The translations under genes were made by a program, and so were the position numbers. Positions 41,533 to 52,613 of a stretch of 64,000 nucleotides of DNA are shown piece after piece. The stretch covers positions 12,609,501-12,673,500 of the forward strand of contig JARDYH010000001.1 in assembly GCA_029215795.1 (NCBI GenBank). Direction: 5' to 3'. The stretch is from Anniella stebbinsi (taxonomy: Eukaryota > Chordata > Lepidosauria > Squamata > Anniellidae). The number at the start of each line of letters is the position of its first letter. Position 1 is the stretch's first letter. The notes beneath the pieces were generated by a model that did not search any database, had not been told where the DNA came from, and worked only from the letters and a program-made list of their open reading frames with translations.

Positions 41533-42867
41533 AATATATCCAGCCCAGGCCTGTCTCTTGCCAGCCTCTCCTCCTTTTCTGCGGGGAGCCCTGGGCAATC
41601 CTCCCCAACCCCATAACCTCGTTCCAGAGAGTAGTGAAGTTCCGATCCATTCCCGAGTCTGTTATGTAAGATGACTCAGCAGCTGGTTGCCCTCTCATCC
41701 CTTTCCTTTGAGGCTGGTATAGGGCATTTCAGCTGTGCTACAGCATGACTCATTAATTTGCATTCCAATGCAGTATGCTTATGCATCAATCTGTGTTCCC
41801 TGCTGTTTGGTGTCCTAAACCTGAGGCATGAAAACTGATTTTTTTTAATGCTTTGATTTTGTATTTGGTCAAAAAAAAATAAGAGGTGGGGTTGGAGGCA
41901 AGGAGAAGAAGAAAAAATCTTAGAGGGGTTAAGTTCAAAGTCTTTGCTTTGAGTCAGCTCAGCTATAAAGAGATTCAAACTGAACAGGATTAAATTATAC
42001 TGTTCGAAAGGGTATATGACATCCTTTTTATCTTTTTTTTCTTCTTCCTGATTATTGGATTACTTATTTTCTATACTCTGTAGTAATTAAGCTGAAAATG
42101 TAGCAAGCTTTTGAGTTATTTTTTTTTAAAAAGGAATCCCCTCTCCTAATGAAATAATGTGTTTCTTTTTAATCACACCCATTAAGATGTCACCGTTTGC
42201 TAATGAGTTCCTTGAGCTAAAAGCAGGCAGAACCCCTTGATGTTGATAGTCTTTATTTCACTTTTTTTTGGTCTTATGAGAAGAAATACTGGTTTTTGAC
42301 CCACCAAAGTCAAATCTGAATGCTAGTTGTATCATTGCAGCGAGAACATTCTTCATGCATTGCATTGGAGTTTCTGCCAGAACCTGGGAACTGAAGCATG
42401 TTAGTTGGGCATCCAATCAACCCAGTGGTGCTATCATGGTAGGATTTGGGGGAGATGCCCAGGGCCCCGCTCAGCACAAAGAATAGGGGAGCCCCCAAAC
42501 ACAGCAGGGCTGCCGTACCACTTTCTGAAGTAAGTGATGTTAATAGTCAATGTTTTCTAAAGAGGGGTTGTATAATAGAGTTTGAAGTAAGTGAAGAAAT
42601 ACACAGCATGTAAAGAGGAGGCCCCTGTAAAACCCTTATGTCCAGAGTTGAACATTACCTAACTGCACCCTTGGGTCAGCCAAGGAAACATCCTTTCTCC
42701 TATATGTCAGATGAGGTCAGCTAACACTTCCTGATCCATTAACATCCTCCTAACAAGAGGCCAGGTGGTGCTCTCTGAACTTCTATAAATGCTTCCACGT
42801 CAGGCTGCTCCCTGATTTGAGAACCATGCAGCCTCAACTGATGTTGTTCCCAAGTTGGTTTAATATA
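41533..42867. other. Mostly unique sequence
   Basis: No exon recognised. Contains the candidate conserved tract below. Confidence 0.4.
41960..42260. promoter_or_regulatory. Possible conserved non-coding element
   Basis: Dense TAAT/ATTA cores (GTAGTAATTAAGC, TCCTAATGAAATAATG, TTTTTAATCACACCCATTAAG, TTGCTAATGAG) in unique DNA. Composition resembles developmental enhancers; inference only. Confidence 0.3.
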
Positions 42868-42993
42868 GGACCGATCTCCACCAAGCAGGATATAACACTT
42901 TAAAATGGTTTATAACGGTTTATAACAGTTATAAACCATTTATAATGGTTTAAAACTGTTATAAACCATTATAAAGCAGTAGTGTAGATCCCT
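42868..42993. mobile_element. Short palindromic GGCC-MITE variant
   Basis: GGACCGATCTCCACCAAGC at the left; GTAGTGTAGATCC at the right. The interior is a series of ATAATGGTTTATAACGG-like units in both orientations. Relates to the 6.5- and 46.3-kb copies, which also carry TTATAATGGTTTAT. Confidence 0.7.
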
Positions 42994-43156
42994 CCATTGT
43001 GATGGTCAGGATCAATTCTGTAGTGCGCTGCTCACTTTCAACCCCCTCCCCGCATCAAGATGAATATTGGTATGACAAAGAGGTAGTTAAAGCACGCTAG
43101 CTAATAGTTTGTGGATGAAAATAGGGACACTTGCATGACCTTTATTCTCACACTGA

Positions 43157-43761
43157 GAGCTCCATCACACCTACTTCTTTTTCCTGGCATGCACTGGCGG
43201 TTTTGACTTCAATTTCATTAGCACAGCAAGTGCTGGTCCCTTTCATGATTGTCGCGGAGGACTCTCCTTTTCACTTGTTTGCTCTACTATTATTGTACCC
43301 GCCCCTTCTACTTCCCCCTCCACTTCATTGGTTTTTGTCAGATGATGGATGTGGGAGCCTCCCCCCTCGCTCTGGCTTCGTTGACTAACATTTTACTAAT
43401 TTAGTGTTTAATTGGCTGGGTGCCATGTCTGCAGGGGTGGGGTTGGAGCAGCAAAAGCCCACTCAACCGGCTCAGCACAAGAACCTTCATTCGACATGGT
43501 GTGTTGGAGGAGAACCACCCTGCCCTCCTCTTTTGTCAGCAAGCACATGCCCCCAACAAGGGACATGGCGTAACAATTGGCACGTTAATTCCTCATGGAG
43601 GAAATAAACCAGACTTTCCCCACTCTAGGAAAACACACAAAAAATGGAGGGGAAGAGGCAGGATAACGGCAGGACAGGCACAACATCATGTGAGTACCGT
43701 ACTGCAAAACAGCAAAGCAGGCATGATGAGAGTGTGGTAAAACTCTGGTGTGATGGAGCTC
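43157..43761. mobile_element. Harbinger-like element, complete 605-bp copy
   Basis: Perfect 15-bp TIRs GAGCTCCATCACACC/GGTGTGATGGAGCTC with TGA on both sides (43154-43156, 43762-43764), a TNA target as favoured by PIF/Harbinger. No transposase. Reference copy for the interrupted element at 12574 and the inverted copy at 55713. Confidence 0.88.
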
Positions 43762-43764
43762 TGA

Positions 43765-44064
43765 AAATCATCATTACGTACTTCTGGGAATCATTCCTCT
43801 CACTCTCTTTCCCTAATGGGGCAAAGATCAGGGAAAGAAGGGAAATTTAATTGGGAAAATGGTACAGGGGGAAAAGGTTAACTCTTCTCTTCCAGTTCCT
43901 TAGTTTCTGACTCTCTAACCCCATATGCAACTACTTTTAAAGAGATGGGACAGCCATTCATGGATTTGCACCATCTTGGCTAATTTGGGGCAAACTCTGC
44001 TGTCCTTCTTCTGTCTGAATATTGTTCCTTTCCAAAGCTCTCAATGCCTACTGGTCCTGATGGC
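43765..44064. other. Unannotated sequence
   Basis: No repeat family or exon recognised. Confidence 0.4.
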
Positions 44065-44262
44065 TATAACCTACCTCCAGTATCACAGGCAGTATGCCTG
44101 TGTACAGCAGTTGCAGTGGAACATGGGTTGGAGGGTGCTGATGCACTCATGTCCAGTGGGTTTCCCATGGGCAGCTGGTTGGCCATTGTGTGAACAGAAT
44201 GCTGGACTAGATGGACCCTTGGTCTGATCCAGCATAGCTCCTCTTATGTTCCTATGTTGTTT
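44065..44262 (+). mobile_element. CR1 3' end
   Basis: TAACCTACCTCCAGTATCAC, GCTGGACTAGATGGACCC and the terminus CTTATGTTCCTATGTTG. 5'-truncated, about 200 bp. Confidence 0.87.
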
Positions 44263-46329
44263 CTAATCAAAACCGGAAGGCTTTTTGAATCTGTGTGCTG
44301 TTGTTTAGTAAAGCAAACACGAATTCCACGTCTTAAAATAAGTGCTGCAGACATGGTATTTTCCCATGTCTGCTGAAAACCCATTGTTAAATCCTTTATG
44401 TAGCTTTCTTCCTTGACTCTTTCTGATTAGAGGAGGAGGAGGAGGAGGCGGAGGCGGGGTGAAGAAAGGAATCACTTATCCTGACTGACACACTTAGCAG
44501 TCAATAAACCTGCAGTGGAAAGCTAAGCAAGCGTATAAATAGGTAGCATGCTAAAAAGGTCTTTTGTCTCCTGTAATCTTGCTCTCTGGTGTCGTCTCAA
44601 TTAGGAGAGGAAGAGATTCTGAAGATGGTGTGTTTGCTTGCACATTACAGGCTGAGCAAAACCTTGCATTGGTGATGAATCTTCAGTTCATATGACAGAT
44701 CAGAGATTAAGTTTTTTTACACCTTCCATGACATTTGAAAGGAGACCACCTTAGTTGTGGGAAAGTGGATGGAGGGTGAGAAGAAAGGTCAAGGCTTTTT
44801 TAAAAAAAGGTAGTCATAGAGTTCTGTTTAATAGAACTGTCTGTTGAATGTCAGTAAAAAGACCTGGTGGAGATGCATGGGCTGTTATGATGAAGTAAAG
44901 TAGTTTTGCCTTCTCCCATTCCTCCGTATGATGATTATCCACAGGTCTGTATGTACTCGGAACCCAAAATTGCATATCAGTCTTTTCATCTGGCAGGCAC
45001 GTTGTATATTCATGGTATAGGCCAGGAACAGAGCCCCAGTGAAATGGAAAATATACGATGGAAATGCAAGACACATCACCTGTGATTAAATGCAGTTTCT
45101 CAACAACCCAATGGAAGAGACCATTGCATGTACATGAATTGCATAATGCATAAGGGTTCATTAAAGCCTTCCTGCTGATCATGTCACAGTGGCCTTTAAT
45201 TCTGGATTGGGAAAGCTTTTAGAGGGGTTCTTGGAGCAACATGGATTAGTTCCATCCATTGTTAGAACTGCGTGCCTGATAGAAGGTCAATGGGCCTCCA
45301 TGAAAATGTATTTTCTATGTGTACGTTTGAGAAGACATCTTTGTCATCATGGGAGGAGGTGGTAGTGTGTGTACAGTTCTAGATCTTGGTGGAGTTGACC
45401 CAAACAGTCCCCCTGTTTGTTTATTAAATTTGTGGAAGCTTGTCTGTGAATCTCCTTTTGCCTTACTGTTATTCCTACTGCAAATTCGGTTTAGAGGGAC
45501 TTCTCTCCCAAGGGAAAAGATCACAGTTTCTCTAAACACTACTCTGTTATCTTCACCTTCTTCTCTGCTTCCTAATGGCATGTTTCTTCTCATACAGGTG
45601 AAGTAGCTCAGTAGAAAGGTATGGACAGACTCACAGATATCTGGAACATTATATAAGATAATGGATGGCTATTTTACATTCCTATCTGGATATTCACTAG
45701 CTGTATTTCATCGAATTGCCATGTACCTTGGAGTCTGAGGCCTAGTCTTGCAAGCTACTTGGGATGGCTGCATGTGTTAAGGCCAAGAGCTTTCCTTAGC
45801 CACAGAAGGGAACGGGGGAACAATTTGAATGTCCATGTGTAACAGCCCCTCTAATTGTCAGGAAGTAGCAACACTCTGAACTGGCCAGGGCTCGTTGTTA
45901 GACTTCATCCAAGCTTAGCAACCTTGAGTTCCTGGTCTGGCTCAGGCCCCAATCACGATGCAGGCAGACAACATCCCATTGGGCCAGATGCAGAAGACAG
46001 GCTCGTTCTGGTTCTGAGCAGGCTGACAAAGAGAATGTTCGGCAGACTTTCTGAGAGATAACAACAATATGAGGTCAGAAAGCCCTCTATAGTTTCCTCA
46101 GGACATCTTGTCTGACTAGGCTGAAGAGCAGTAGTACTGTCTCCAGCCATTACATGGGTCATACAGGCCATCAACTCTATGTGCCTGAGAGTTTTCATGG
46201 TGGTTCAGAGTGAGCTTCTGGAGTCACACCAGAGTCACACATACCTGGGGCCTCACATTGCTATAAAATTCTAGGAGCCAGCTGTCGTGCAGCAACAAAA
46301 TGTTCCTGCTGCCCTCTAGCCTCCAGCTC
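44263..46329. other. Unannotated sequence
   Basis: A (GGA)n-like run near 44,434-44,455. Frames at 44814-45182 and 45315-45606 lack domains. No repeat family recognised. Confidence 0.4.
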
Positions 46330-46463
46330 TTGGGCAGGATACATACTGCTGCTTTGTAATGGTTTATAATGGTCTATACAACTGTTGGGGCCCATGACAC
46401 ATTCCACATACCGTTTTCAAACCAATTTCAATGTGTTACATCCTGCTTGCTGTAGATCTGGCC
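46330..46463. mobile_element. GGCC-type MITE, right-end copy
   Basis: AACTGTTGGGGCCCATGACA, CCGTTTTCAAACC and TGCTGTAGATCTGGCC. The left end has decayed. Confidence 0.7.
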
Positions 46464-48318
46464 TGGCTGAGGTGCATACCTCCGGCTCCCCCCTAACCTC
46501 CAGCTCTTAGTCAGGTCCCCAATTCCAGCAACTGACTGCAGGAACTTAAGCCCGGAGAACATTTAGTCTAGGCCAAGCATATCAATTCCTGACCCCGACT
46601 TGGCCCTAGCAGAGGCAAGCCTCCTTGTGTTTCCGTTTGCGACACCCTGCATCTTTACCAGGTCCTAGACCTTGAAATAAATGGGCATGATGGGAACAGA
46701 AGACTTGGAGTGGTCCTCTGAGAAGGATGTTAAAGGTTAATAGTTATCCTGTGTTCACCATCTGCCCCCCGTAATTGATAATCTTTTCACATACCTCCCC
46801 TCCCCTCCTTTTGTCTATGAATGATTCTTTGCAAATCTGTCACTTCCTTGGTAAAACAAGGGTTCTGTTCTGCTCTGCAATTTTTACAGATGGTATAAAA
46901 GTGAGATAAATTTATTGTTTGGCAGCCGTTATAGTATCATTATAGTTCTGATAGCTTGAGATTTTATTTTACAGTCCTATAGTGAGACATTTTGAAGCGC
47001 TCCTTCACTCACTGCAGAAATTAAAGATACATAGCGAGAATTGAATGTGGTTTAGGTTGCAATTGAAATGTTTGTGACCATGCATCTGAATGCTTTATGA
47101 GTACATGAAAATGATTGTTTTGCAAGATTCAGGTGTAAGGATAAACTATGGGTTAACATTATGTACATGAATTTCAAGCTCACACCCTCCCTTCTCCTCT
47201 GGAACAGCTGTGAGGAGACTAGAAGCCTTTACTGCTTTGTTCATTAAACTACAGATTACTATTAAATCCGACACTGAAACTTTGTTTAATACTAACTATG
47301 GTTTATTGAAACAGGCCAGCTTCATAAACCACAGTTTGAAGTTGGCCTTTTCACTGTGAAACATAGTTAAGTCTCCCTAAAGCTTGTGCAGACATAATGC
47401 TAAACTGTGGTTAGTTTAAAACTTCGGCTTCGTTGGAAATTCATGGAGGCTCCCTGGCTTCTCCAGGCTTCTCGTCAGGTGTTCAACATGGGATAATCAC
47501 CACAGCTTCCTAGACAATTGCATGCTCCTTATTGTCTAGAAACAGCCAAGAGAGTGGCTTTTTAAAGGTGATGATGGGGGCCAATGACAGACTAAGCTGT
47601 TATTAGGAACCCCTATGCGCTGCATGGTGTTGAATAAAACATAGAATTTCAAATGGAGGCTAATGAAGTGATGCCTGTCCTGGGTCCCTGATGAAAGTAG
47701 CATACATGGATAGAAGTAAGGGAACTGAGAAAAGTGGGTAAGGAAGCTTGAAAGTTAGGCATACCTGGATTTAGATCCTGCAAAACCTTGGGTCTTTACT
47801 TGGTTACCAGGAAGGTAAACCACTGAGTTTAACTATTTCCACAGTACGTCTGTGGAAGATCCTGTGGTCCTGGGCAGGAGTTCATACTCTCAGTGATCTT
47901 GGGCAGTACCACCAGTATGGGCATTGCTGAAATGGAACAATGGGTGCTTCACAGGTTGTGAAGCACTGCCTGGGTATGCAAGACAGCAGATCAATCTGGG
48001 CATACAGAGAAGCACAGTGGTGCAAGCAAAGAAGGGAGTTCTGGGCCTGGAAACATAAGTTCATTCCCAGAAGGAGGACAAGTGCATAGGAATTGATCGT
48101 GGAGTACAGGCATTTTTCCCCCTAAGTGAATCTCAAGAGAATCTTGGAGCCATGCAAGAAAGGGTTCATGCAGGGCCCATGATCAAAAATCTCAAAGAGG
48201 GGCTGAGCTTCAGGAAAGTTAAACAAAAGAATTAATAACTTGGCTCAGGGGTGTGAATAAGAGTCTTCCAGAGGTTCCTGGCTTTCTGAGTGATTTTCTA
48301 TATAATGGAATGGAATGC
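46464..48318. other. Mostly unique sequence
   Basis: No exon recognised. 46,880-47,120 (TAAATTTATTG, GTTATAGTATCATTATAG) has the character of a conserved non-coding tract, but the evidence is weak. Confidence 0.4.
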
Positions 48319-48705
48319 TTCAGATGAGATCAAGCATATTCAGGTGCCCTTATTCATATGTTTTGGCAATGCCCAGTAGTCGCCTCCTTTTGGGAGGAGG
48401 TTATAATAAGGATAAACTTTATTCTAAAATTATCTATAATATGGAACAATGTGCATGTCCTCCTAAATTATGTACCAGCTTCTTGGAAATTAACACATGG
48501 TCAGCGCAAATGGATCTTCAGAGCCAATATAACAGCCAAATGACTTATATTATCACATTGGAAGGATAAATGTTCACCTCCAATAATGCAATGGACTGAG
48601 GACTTAATAACACTATCAACATTTGAACGGGTGTTATATAGGCACAACTTGCAAGTGGATAAATATATGGATATTTGGTCTGCTTTTCTTGAAACCCCCA
48701 TTTTG
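48319..48705 (+). pseudogene. L1-type LINE ORF2 C-terminal fragment
   Basis: One frame reads GALIHMFWQCPVVASFWEEV, then PASWKLTHGQRKWIFRANI, then LILSHWKDKC and MQWTEDLITLSTFERVLYR. The H-x3-WxCP...FW pattern and the LxxxxWK...W...M/FE block characterise the C-terminus of L1-clade ORF2 proteins. In-frame stops at 48325-48327 and 48541-48543; the second could be a decayed CGA Arg codon. No reverse-transcriptase core or tail is attached, so it is an old fragment, and the only L1-type sequence recognised here. Confidence 0.72.
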
Positions 48706-48887
48706 TTTTGTTTTTATGAATGGAGACTCCTCACGACTCCTTTATTCACAATAAAAATGGGGAAAAACAAATTCCATGCTTCAAAGGGACAAAGGGGTCA
48801 GGATTTCCATAAGAAAGCCAATAACAAGAGACACTGGTAGTGTCTTAATTGTCTTGAGGCAAGGACAATTCAGGACTGGACAGTAAA

Positions 48888-48923
48888 CATCATCATCATG
48901 ATCATCATCATCATCATCATCGT
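48888..48923. repeat. (ATC)n microsatellite
   Basis: About eleven ATC units with one interruption. Confidence 0.92.
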
Positions 48924-49803
48924 CAAGAACTAATGTTGTAGATGTCCCAAATCCCATAGGGATACCCCTGAGAAAATTCACTAGCATATTTAAATGTATT
49001 TTGGCTTTCCTCAATTTCCTCAGGCATTTTGCCTGAGCAGATATATCCACACACTTCAGTTTCACTTTAGGCAAGATTCCTTAGCAAGTCCATCTTCCAT
49101 CTCTTTCCTCTGATCCATGTTTGCATTTGTAGATTACAAGTAAATTGATGTTAGAATATCCCTCCTCTTTCCATTCGGACAACTGAAAAGGTCTGAACAA
49201 AGCCTGTAACCAGAGTTGCCGTTATAAATAACAAGCTCCCGTTATTCCTGGCAATAGCTGGCAAGTGTTATTAAATAAGTAATGCTTGGAATATCTCATT
49301 CAGATGGGCAATAACCCATTAAGTAATCTTAGAAATGATGGGAAATTGTACATTATTACACATTCATGTGGTTTGATTTTAATGCAGTATTTGTTGCAAA
49401 AAGATTACATTAATGGCTCATAACTACTATCATGCAATTTTTAAAAGCTTAGCTTCAGAAATAATTAACCAGTGTTAGTCAAGGTTTTTGTTAATCTGGG
49501 GAATTAGAGAAAGGACTAGTTAGAGGCAAAAGCAGTCATTGGGATGCATATCTTGCACAAAAGGATCAAAATAAATTCACCCCAAATAATCTTGAATCAA
49601 ATTCACAAACGACAAATTCTTCAAAATATTGTACTTTGTTTCCAGCAACATTTACAATATAACCTCACATCTAAGTAGCTACAACATTGCAAATAAAGGG
49701 TGTTTAAAAAAAATGGGTGCAAGCACCTGCCACCCAGTGGCCAGAATTAAACAATTCATATACAAAATGTTAATCCACAGCATAATACCAACTAAAGTCC
49801 AGG

Positions 49804-49834
<31 letters not shown>
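49804..49834. repeat. (ATT)n microsatellite
   Basis: Ten ATT units. Confidence 0.92.
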
Positions 49835-49836
<2 letters not shown>

Positions 49837-50071
49837 AATCAGGATCAGTTTTGACAATAATAACATGGAACATAGTAGATCCCAATATAGCAATTGTTAT
49901 CATGGAACATTGTGACTCGAGGGAAGTTTGACAATACTGTAAATTGACCCTCTATCCCCTTTTATTTATTTATTTTCCCCTAGAATCAGGATCAGAGATA
50001 GTAATGCCTCTGGAATGCTGTTGTGGGGACCACAAACATACATTCATGTTCTGCTCGTGTACTTTTGATAG

Positions 50072-50154
50072 GCATGTCACTGACCATTGTAGGAACACAA
50101 TGCTGAACTAGATACATTTTGGCTCTGGTCCAGCATGGCTCTTCTTATATTCTG
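50072..50154 (+). mobile_element. CR1 3' terminal fragment
   Basis: ACACAATGCTGAACTAGATA...GGTCCAGCATGGCTCTTC, ending TTATATTCTG. Only the last 80 bp are present. Confidence 0.75.
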
Positions 50155-50268
50155 TTGGGGTTTTTTTTAATTTTAACAACAGCAACAAAAACAACAAAAA
50201 TATCAATAATGGGTATTTATGAAGTGCTTACATATACAGATTTCAAAGTGGTGTATGCCAGATATAAA

Positions 50269-50588
50269 TAGGCTGACCATATGAAAAGGAGGACAGGGCT
50301 CCTGTAACTTTAACAGTTGTAGAGAAAAGGGAATTTCAGCCAGTGTCATTTGTATGCAATTAGTTCCTGGTGAAATTTCTTCTTTTTCACAACAGTTAAA
50401 GTTGCAGGGGCCCTGCCTTCTTTTGTATATGGTCACTCTAGTATAGTGCCTGCACCTTTAACTGTTGTGATGAAGAGGGAATTTCACCAGGAACTAACTG
50501 CATACAAATGACACTGGCTGAAATTCCCTTTTCTCTATAACTGTTAAAGTTACATACGCCCTGACCTGGATTTCATCTGGTCAGCCTA
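50269..50588. mobile_element. 320-bp hairpin hAT with mismatched ends (A/B)
   Basis: The left end is TAGGCTGACCATATGAAAAG with GGAGGACAGGGC (type A). The right end is the complement of TAGGCTGACCAGATGAAATC with CAGGTCAGGGC (type B). The flanking 8-mers GATATAAA and ACCTTGAG do not match. Total length is still exactly 320 bp and the interior foldback is intact. Confidence 0.9.
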
Positions 50589-50608
50589 ACCTTGAGGTTA
50601 CCAGTGCC

Positions 50609-50928
50609 TAGGCTGACCAGATAAAATCCAGGTCAGGGCTCATGTAACTTTAACAGTTGTAGAGAAAAGGGAATTTCAGCCAGTGTCATTTGTATGCAAT
50701 TAGTTCCTGGTGATATTCCCTCTTCATCACAACAGTTAAAGTTGCAGGCACTATACTAGAGGGACCATATACAAAAGAAGGCAGGGCCCCTGAACCTTTA
50801 ACTGTTGTGATGAAGAGGGAATTTCACCAGGAACTAATTGCATACAAATGACACTGGCTGAAATTCCCTTTTCTCTACAACTGTTAAAGTTACAGGAGCC
50901 CTGACCTGGATTTTATCTGGTCACCCTA
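50609..50928. mobile_element. 320-bp hairpin hAT, B/B ends
   Basis: TAGGCTGACCAGATAAAATC at the left and its complement at the right. The perfect 8-bp TSD CCAGTGCC lies at 50601-50608 and 50929-50936. The two arms are almost fully reverse-complementary (GGTGAT/AATTTC, CATCACAACAGTTAAAG, TGTATGCAATTAG each occur on both arms). Non-coding; lies 20 bp from the previous element. Confidence 0.95.
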
Positions 50929-50936
50929 CCAGTGCC

Positions 50937-51385
50937 TGAATCAATGTAACCAACCTATCTCAGTCCAAGACAGTCTGCTGCTGCTGAGAGTCACTCCAAG
51001 TCAATGAGGCCACCTAGGTCTCCAACAACAGTGACTGATCCAGATGTATCCCAGAGTGTGCACCTGATCCCTCAGAGGAAGTGCAATCTCACCCAGTTCA
51101 GGTAGCCTACTTTTTTCTCAAACCTGGGAACCACTCACACAGAAGGCCTCCATCTTGCCAGGATTCAGCCTTGGTTTCTTGCCACTCATCCATCCTACCA
51201 CTGCATCCAGGTACTGGTGTAGGTCCTGCAGGTCCTCAAGTGATTCAGTTGTAACTGAGAAGCAAAGCTGCGTGTCATCAGCATACTGATGGCACTTTGT
51301 TCCTAATCTCCATAAGACTGATCCCTACCACTTCATATACATATTAAAAAGCACTAAGGACAAAGTTGTATCCTGTTGCACAGGG
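50937..51385 (-). pseudogene. L2-like reverse-transcriptase fragment
   Basis: The minus strand reads VLFNMYMK, then CHQYADDTQLCFSVTTESLE, then LHQYLDAVVGWMSGKKPRLNP, followed by a degraded ALPLRDQVHTLG block. These are reverse-transcriptase motifs B (part) and C (YADD) and the following region, in the same order as the 33-kb L2. The frame breaks downstream of SGSQ. It has neither the 5' part nor the LINE 3' tail; the hairpin hAT TSD abuts its 3' side. Confidence 0.82.
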
Positions 51386-51654
51386 ATGGCCTAGCCTGTG
51401 GGCAGAATGTGGCCTGCGGAGATTCTCCACCTGGCTTGTAGAGGAGCTTTCCTCTCAAGCCCTGCCCCCTCCTCAAGCCCCCACCCCTTCTCCATTGGGA
51501 AAGGAATATCTACTGCCATCTCTTGATCAGGAATATCTACTGCCATCTCTGATCAGAGGTAACAACAGGGATGTCCTTTGGCACACTGCATACTGCCCCA
51601 GTAGGACAGGGGGTGGAGCAAAGGAGGCACCAGTCTCAGCCAGTGCAGGGAGAT
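51386..51654. other. Unannotated sequence
   Basis: Short CTACTGCCATCTC duplication (51,509-51,558); otherwise nothing recognised. Confidence 0.4.
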
Positions 51655-51790
51655 GCTGTTCCCTCCAGTGCTGAACCAGAGGAATGGTTCTTCTCTTCAT
51701 ATTCTGCTTGTAGTCTTCATGGAAGCATTAGCTCACCATGTCAGAACAGATTGCTGGATTAGATGGACCTTTGGTTTCATCTGCCAGGAC
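51655..51790 (+). mobile_element. CR1-like 3' fragment
   Basis: ATTGCTGGATTAGATGGACC and TTTGGTTTCATCTGCCAGG resemble the GGACTAGATGGACC...GGTCTGATCCAGCA end of CR1. Diverged. Confidence 0.55.
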
Positions 51791-51794
51791 CCTT

Positions 51795-52175
51795 CCAATT
51801 TTCTTACGTTTATTTTTGCCATCAGCAAAATTAGGTGGCAACCAAGGAGGGTAGGACCTCTCAATCTAGTCTTTGAGTACGCAGAACGCCTCAGTCCTTT
51901 TGCACCTTCCTGCTTTTTGCATAAGCATGAATTTCAGGAATTCTGTGACAGCTGTAGGCTGGTTGAAGGAATCTCCCTATTTTCTTATGTTAAGTTTTGT
52001 TTGTTTTTCCTACCAGCAAAATTAGATGGCAACCAAGGAGTGAGCAACACACATACACACATCTAGTCTCTTAGTCATCAGAATTCCCCAGATCTTTTGC
52101 ATCAGCTGGAATCTCCAGATTTCCTTTGGCGGAATTCTCTGGTACATCTACTCTTTGACCATGCTGTTCATTTCC
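51795..52175. repeat. Diverged tandem duplication, about 191-bp period
   Basis: AGCAAAATTAGGTGGCAACC at 51824 and AGCAAAATTAGATGGCAACC at 52015, with matching flanks (TTTTCTTACG/TTTTCTTATG before; CTAGTCTTTGAGT/CTAGTCTCTTAGT and CTTTTGCA after). Confidence 0.75.
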
Positions 52176-52575
52176 TTTCAAACCAGAGGTGATCCCTGTC
52201 ACTTGAGGGCCCTCTGCAACCACAGAATGGAACAGTGATGCTTGTCAGACACAGGTAAGGGCAGCTAAGTCAACTGCTGTATACACCGGTACCTGCAGAG
52301 TGCTTTGCCCTAGATTTGTGGAGCTAACACTGATGGACAGAACTTTGCTGTTTCTCCCAGCTGCATCCTCTCCCTTTCCTTCCAGTAGACTGCCTTCTTT
52401 CGGTACTCTCCCTTTAAGCGCAGCACACTGGGTAGATGTGATGTGATTTTTCTGTCATCTGTATTATTTCACATTCCTTTTAAGATCAAAACACATAAAT
52501 GTCTCCTGGACTCCTGGGGAAGATTTTTAATCTTCTTAAGTACAGAATACGATTTATTGCAGAAGGTGGTTGTTG

Positions 52576-52579
<4 letters not shown>

Positions 52580-52611
<32 letters not shown>
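52580..52611. repeat. (CT)n microsatellite
   Basis: Sixteen CT units. Confidence 0.95.

Positions 52612-52613
<2 letters not shown>

Larger units (their letters stand above)
48706..50071. other. Unannotated AT-rich sequence
   Basis: (ATC)n at 48888-48923 and (ATT)n at 49804-49834; no exon or other family recognised. Confidence 0.4.
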
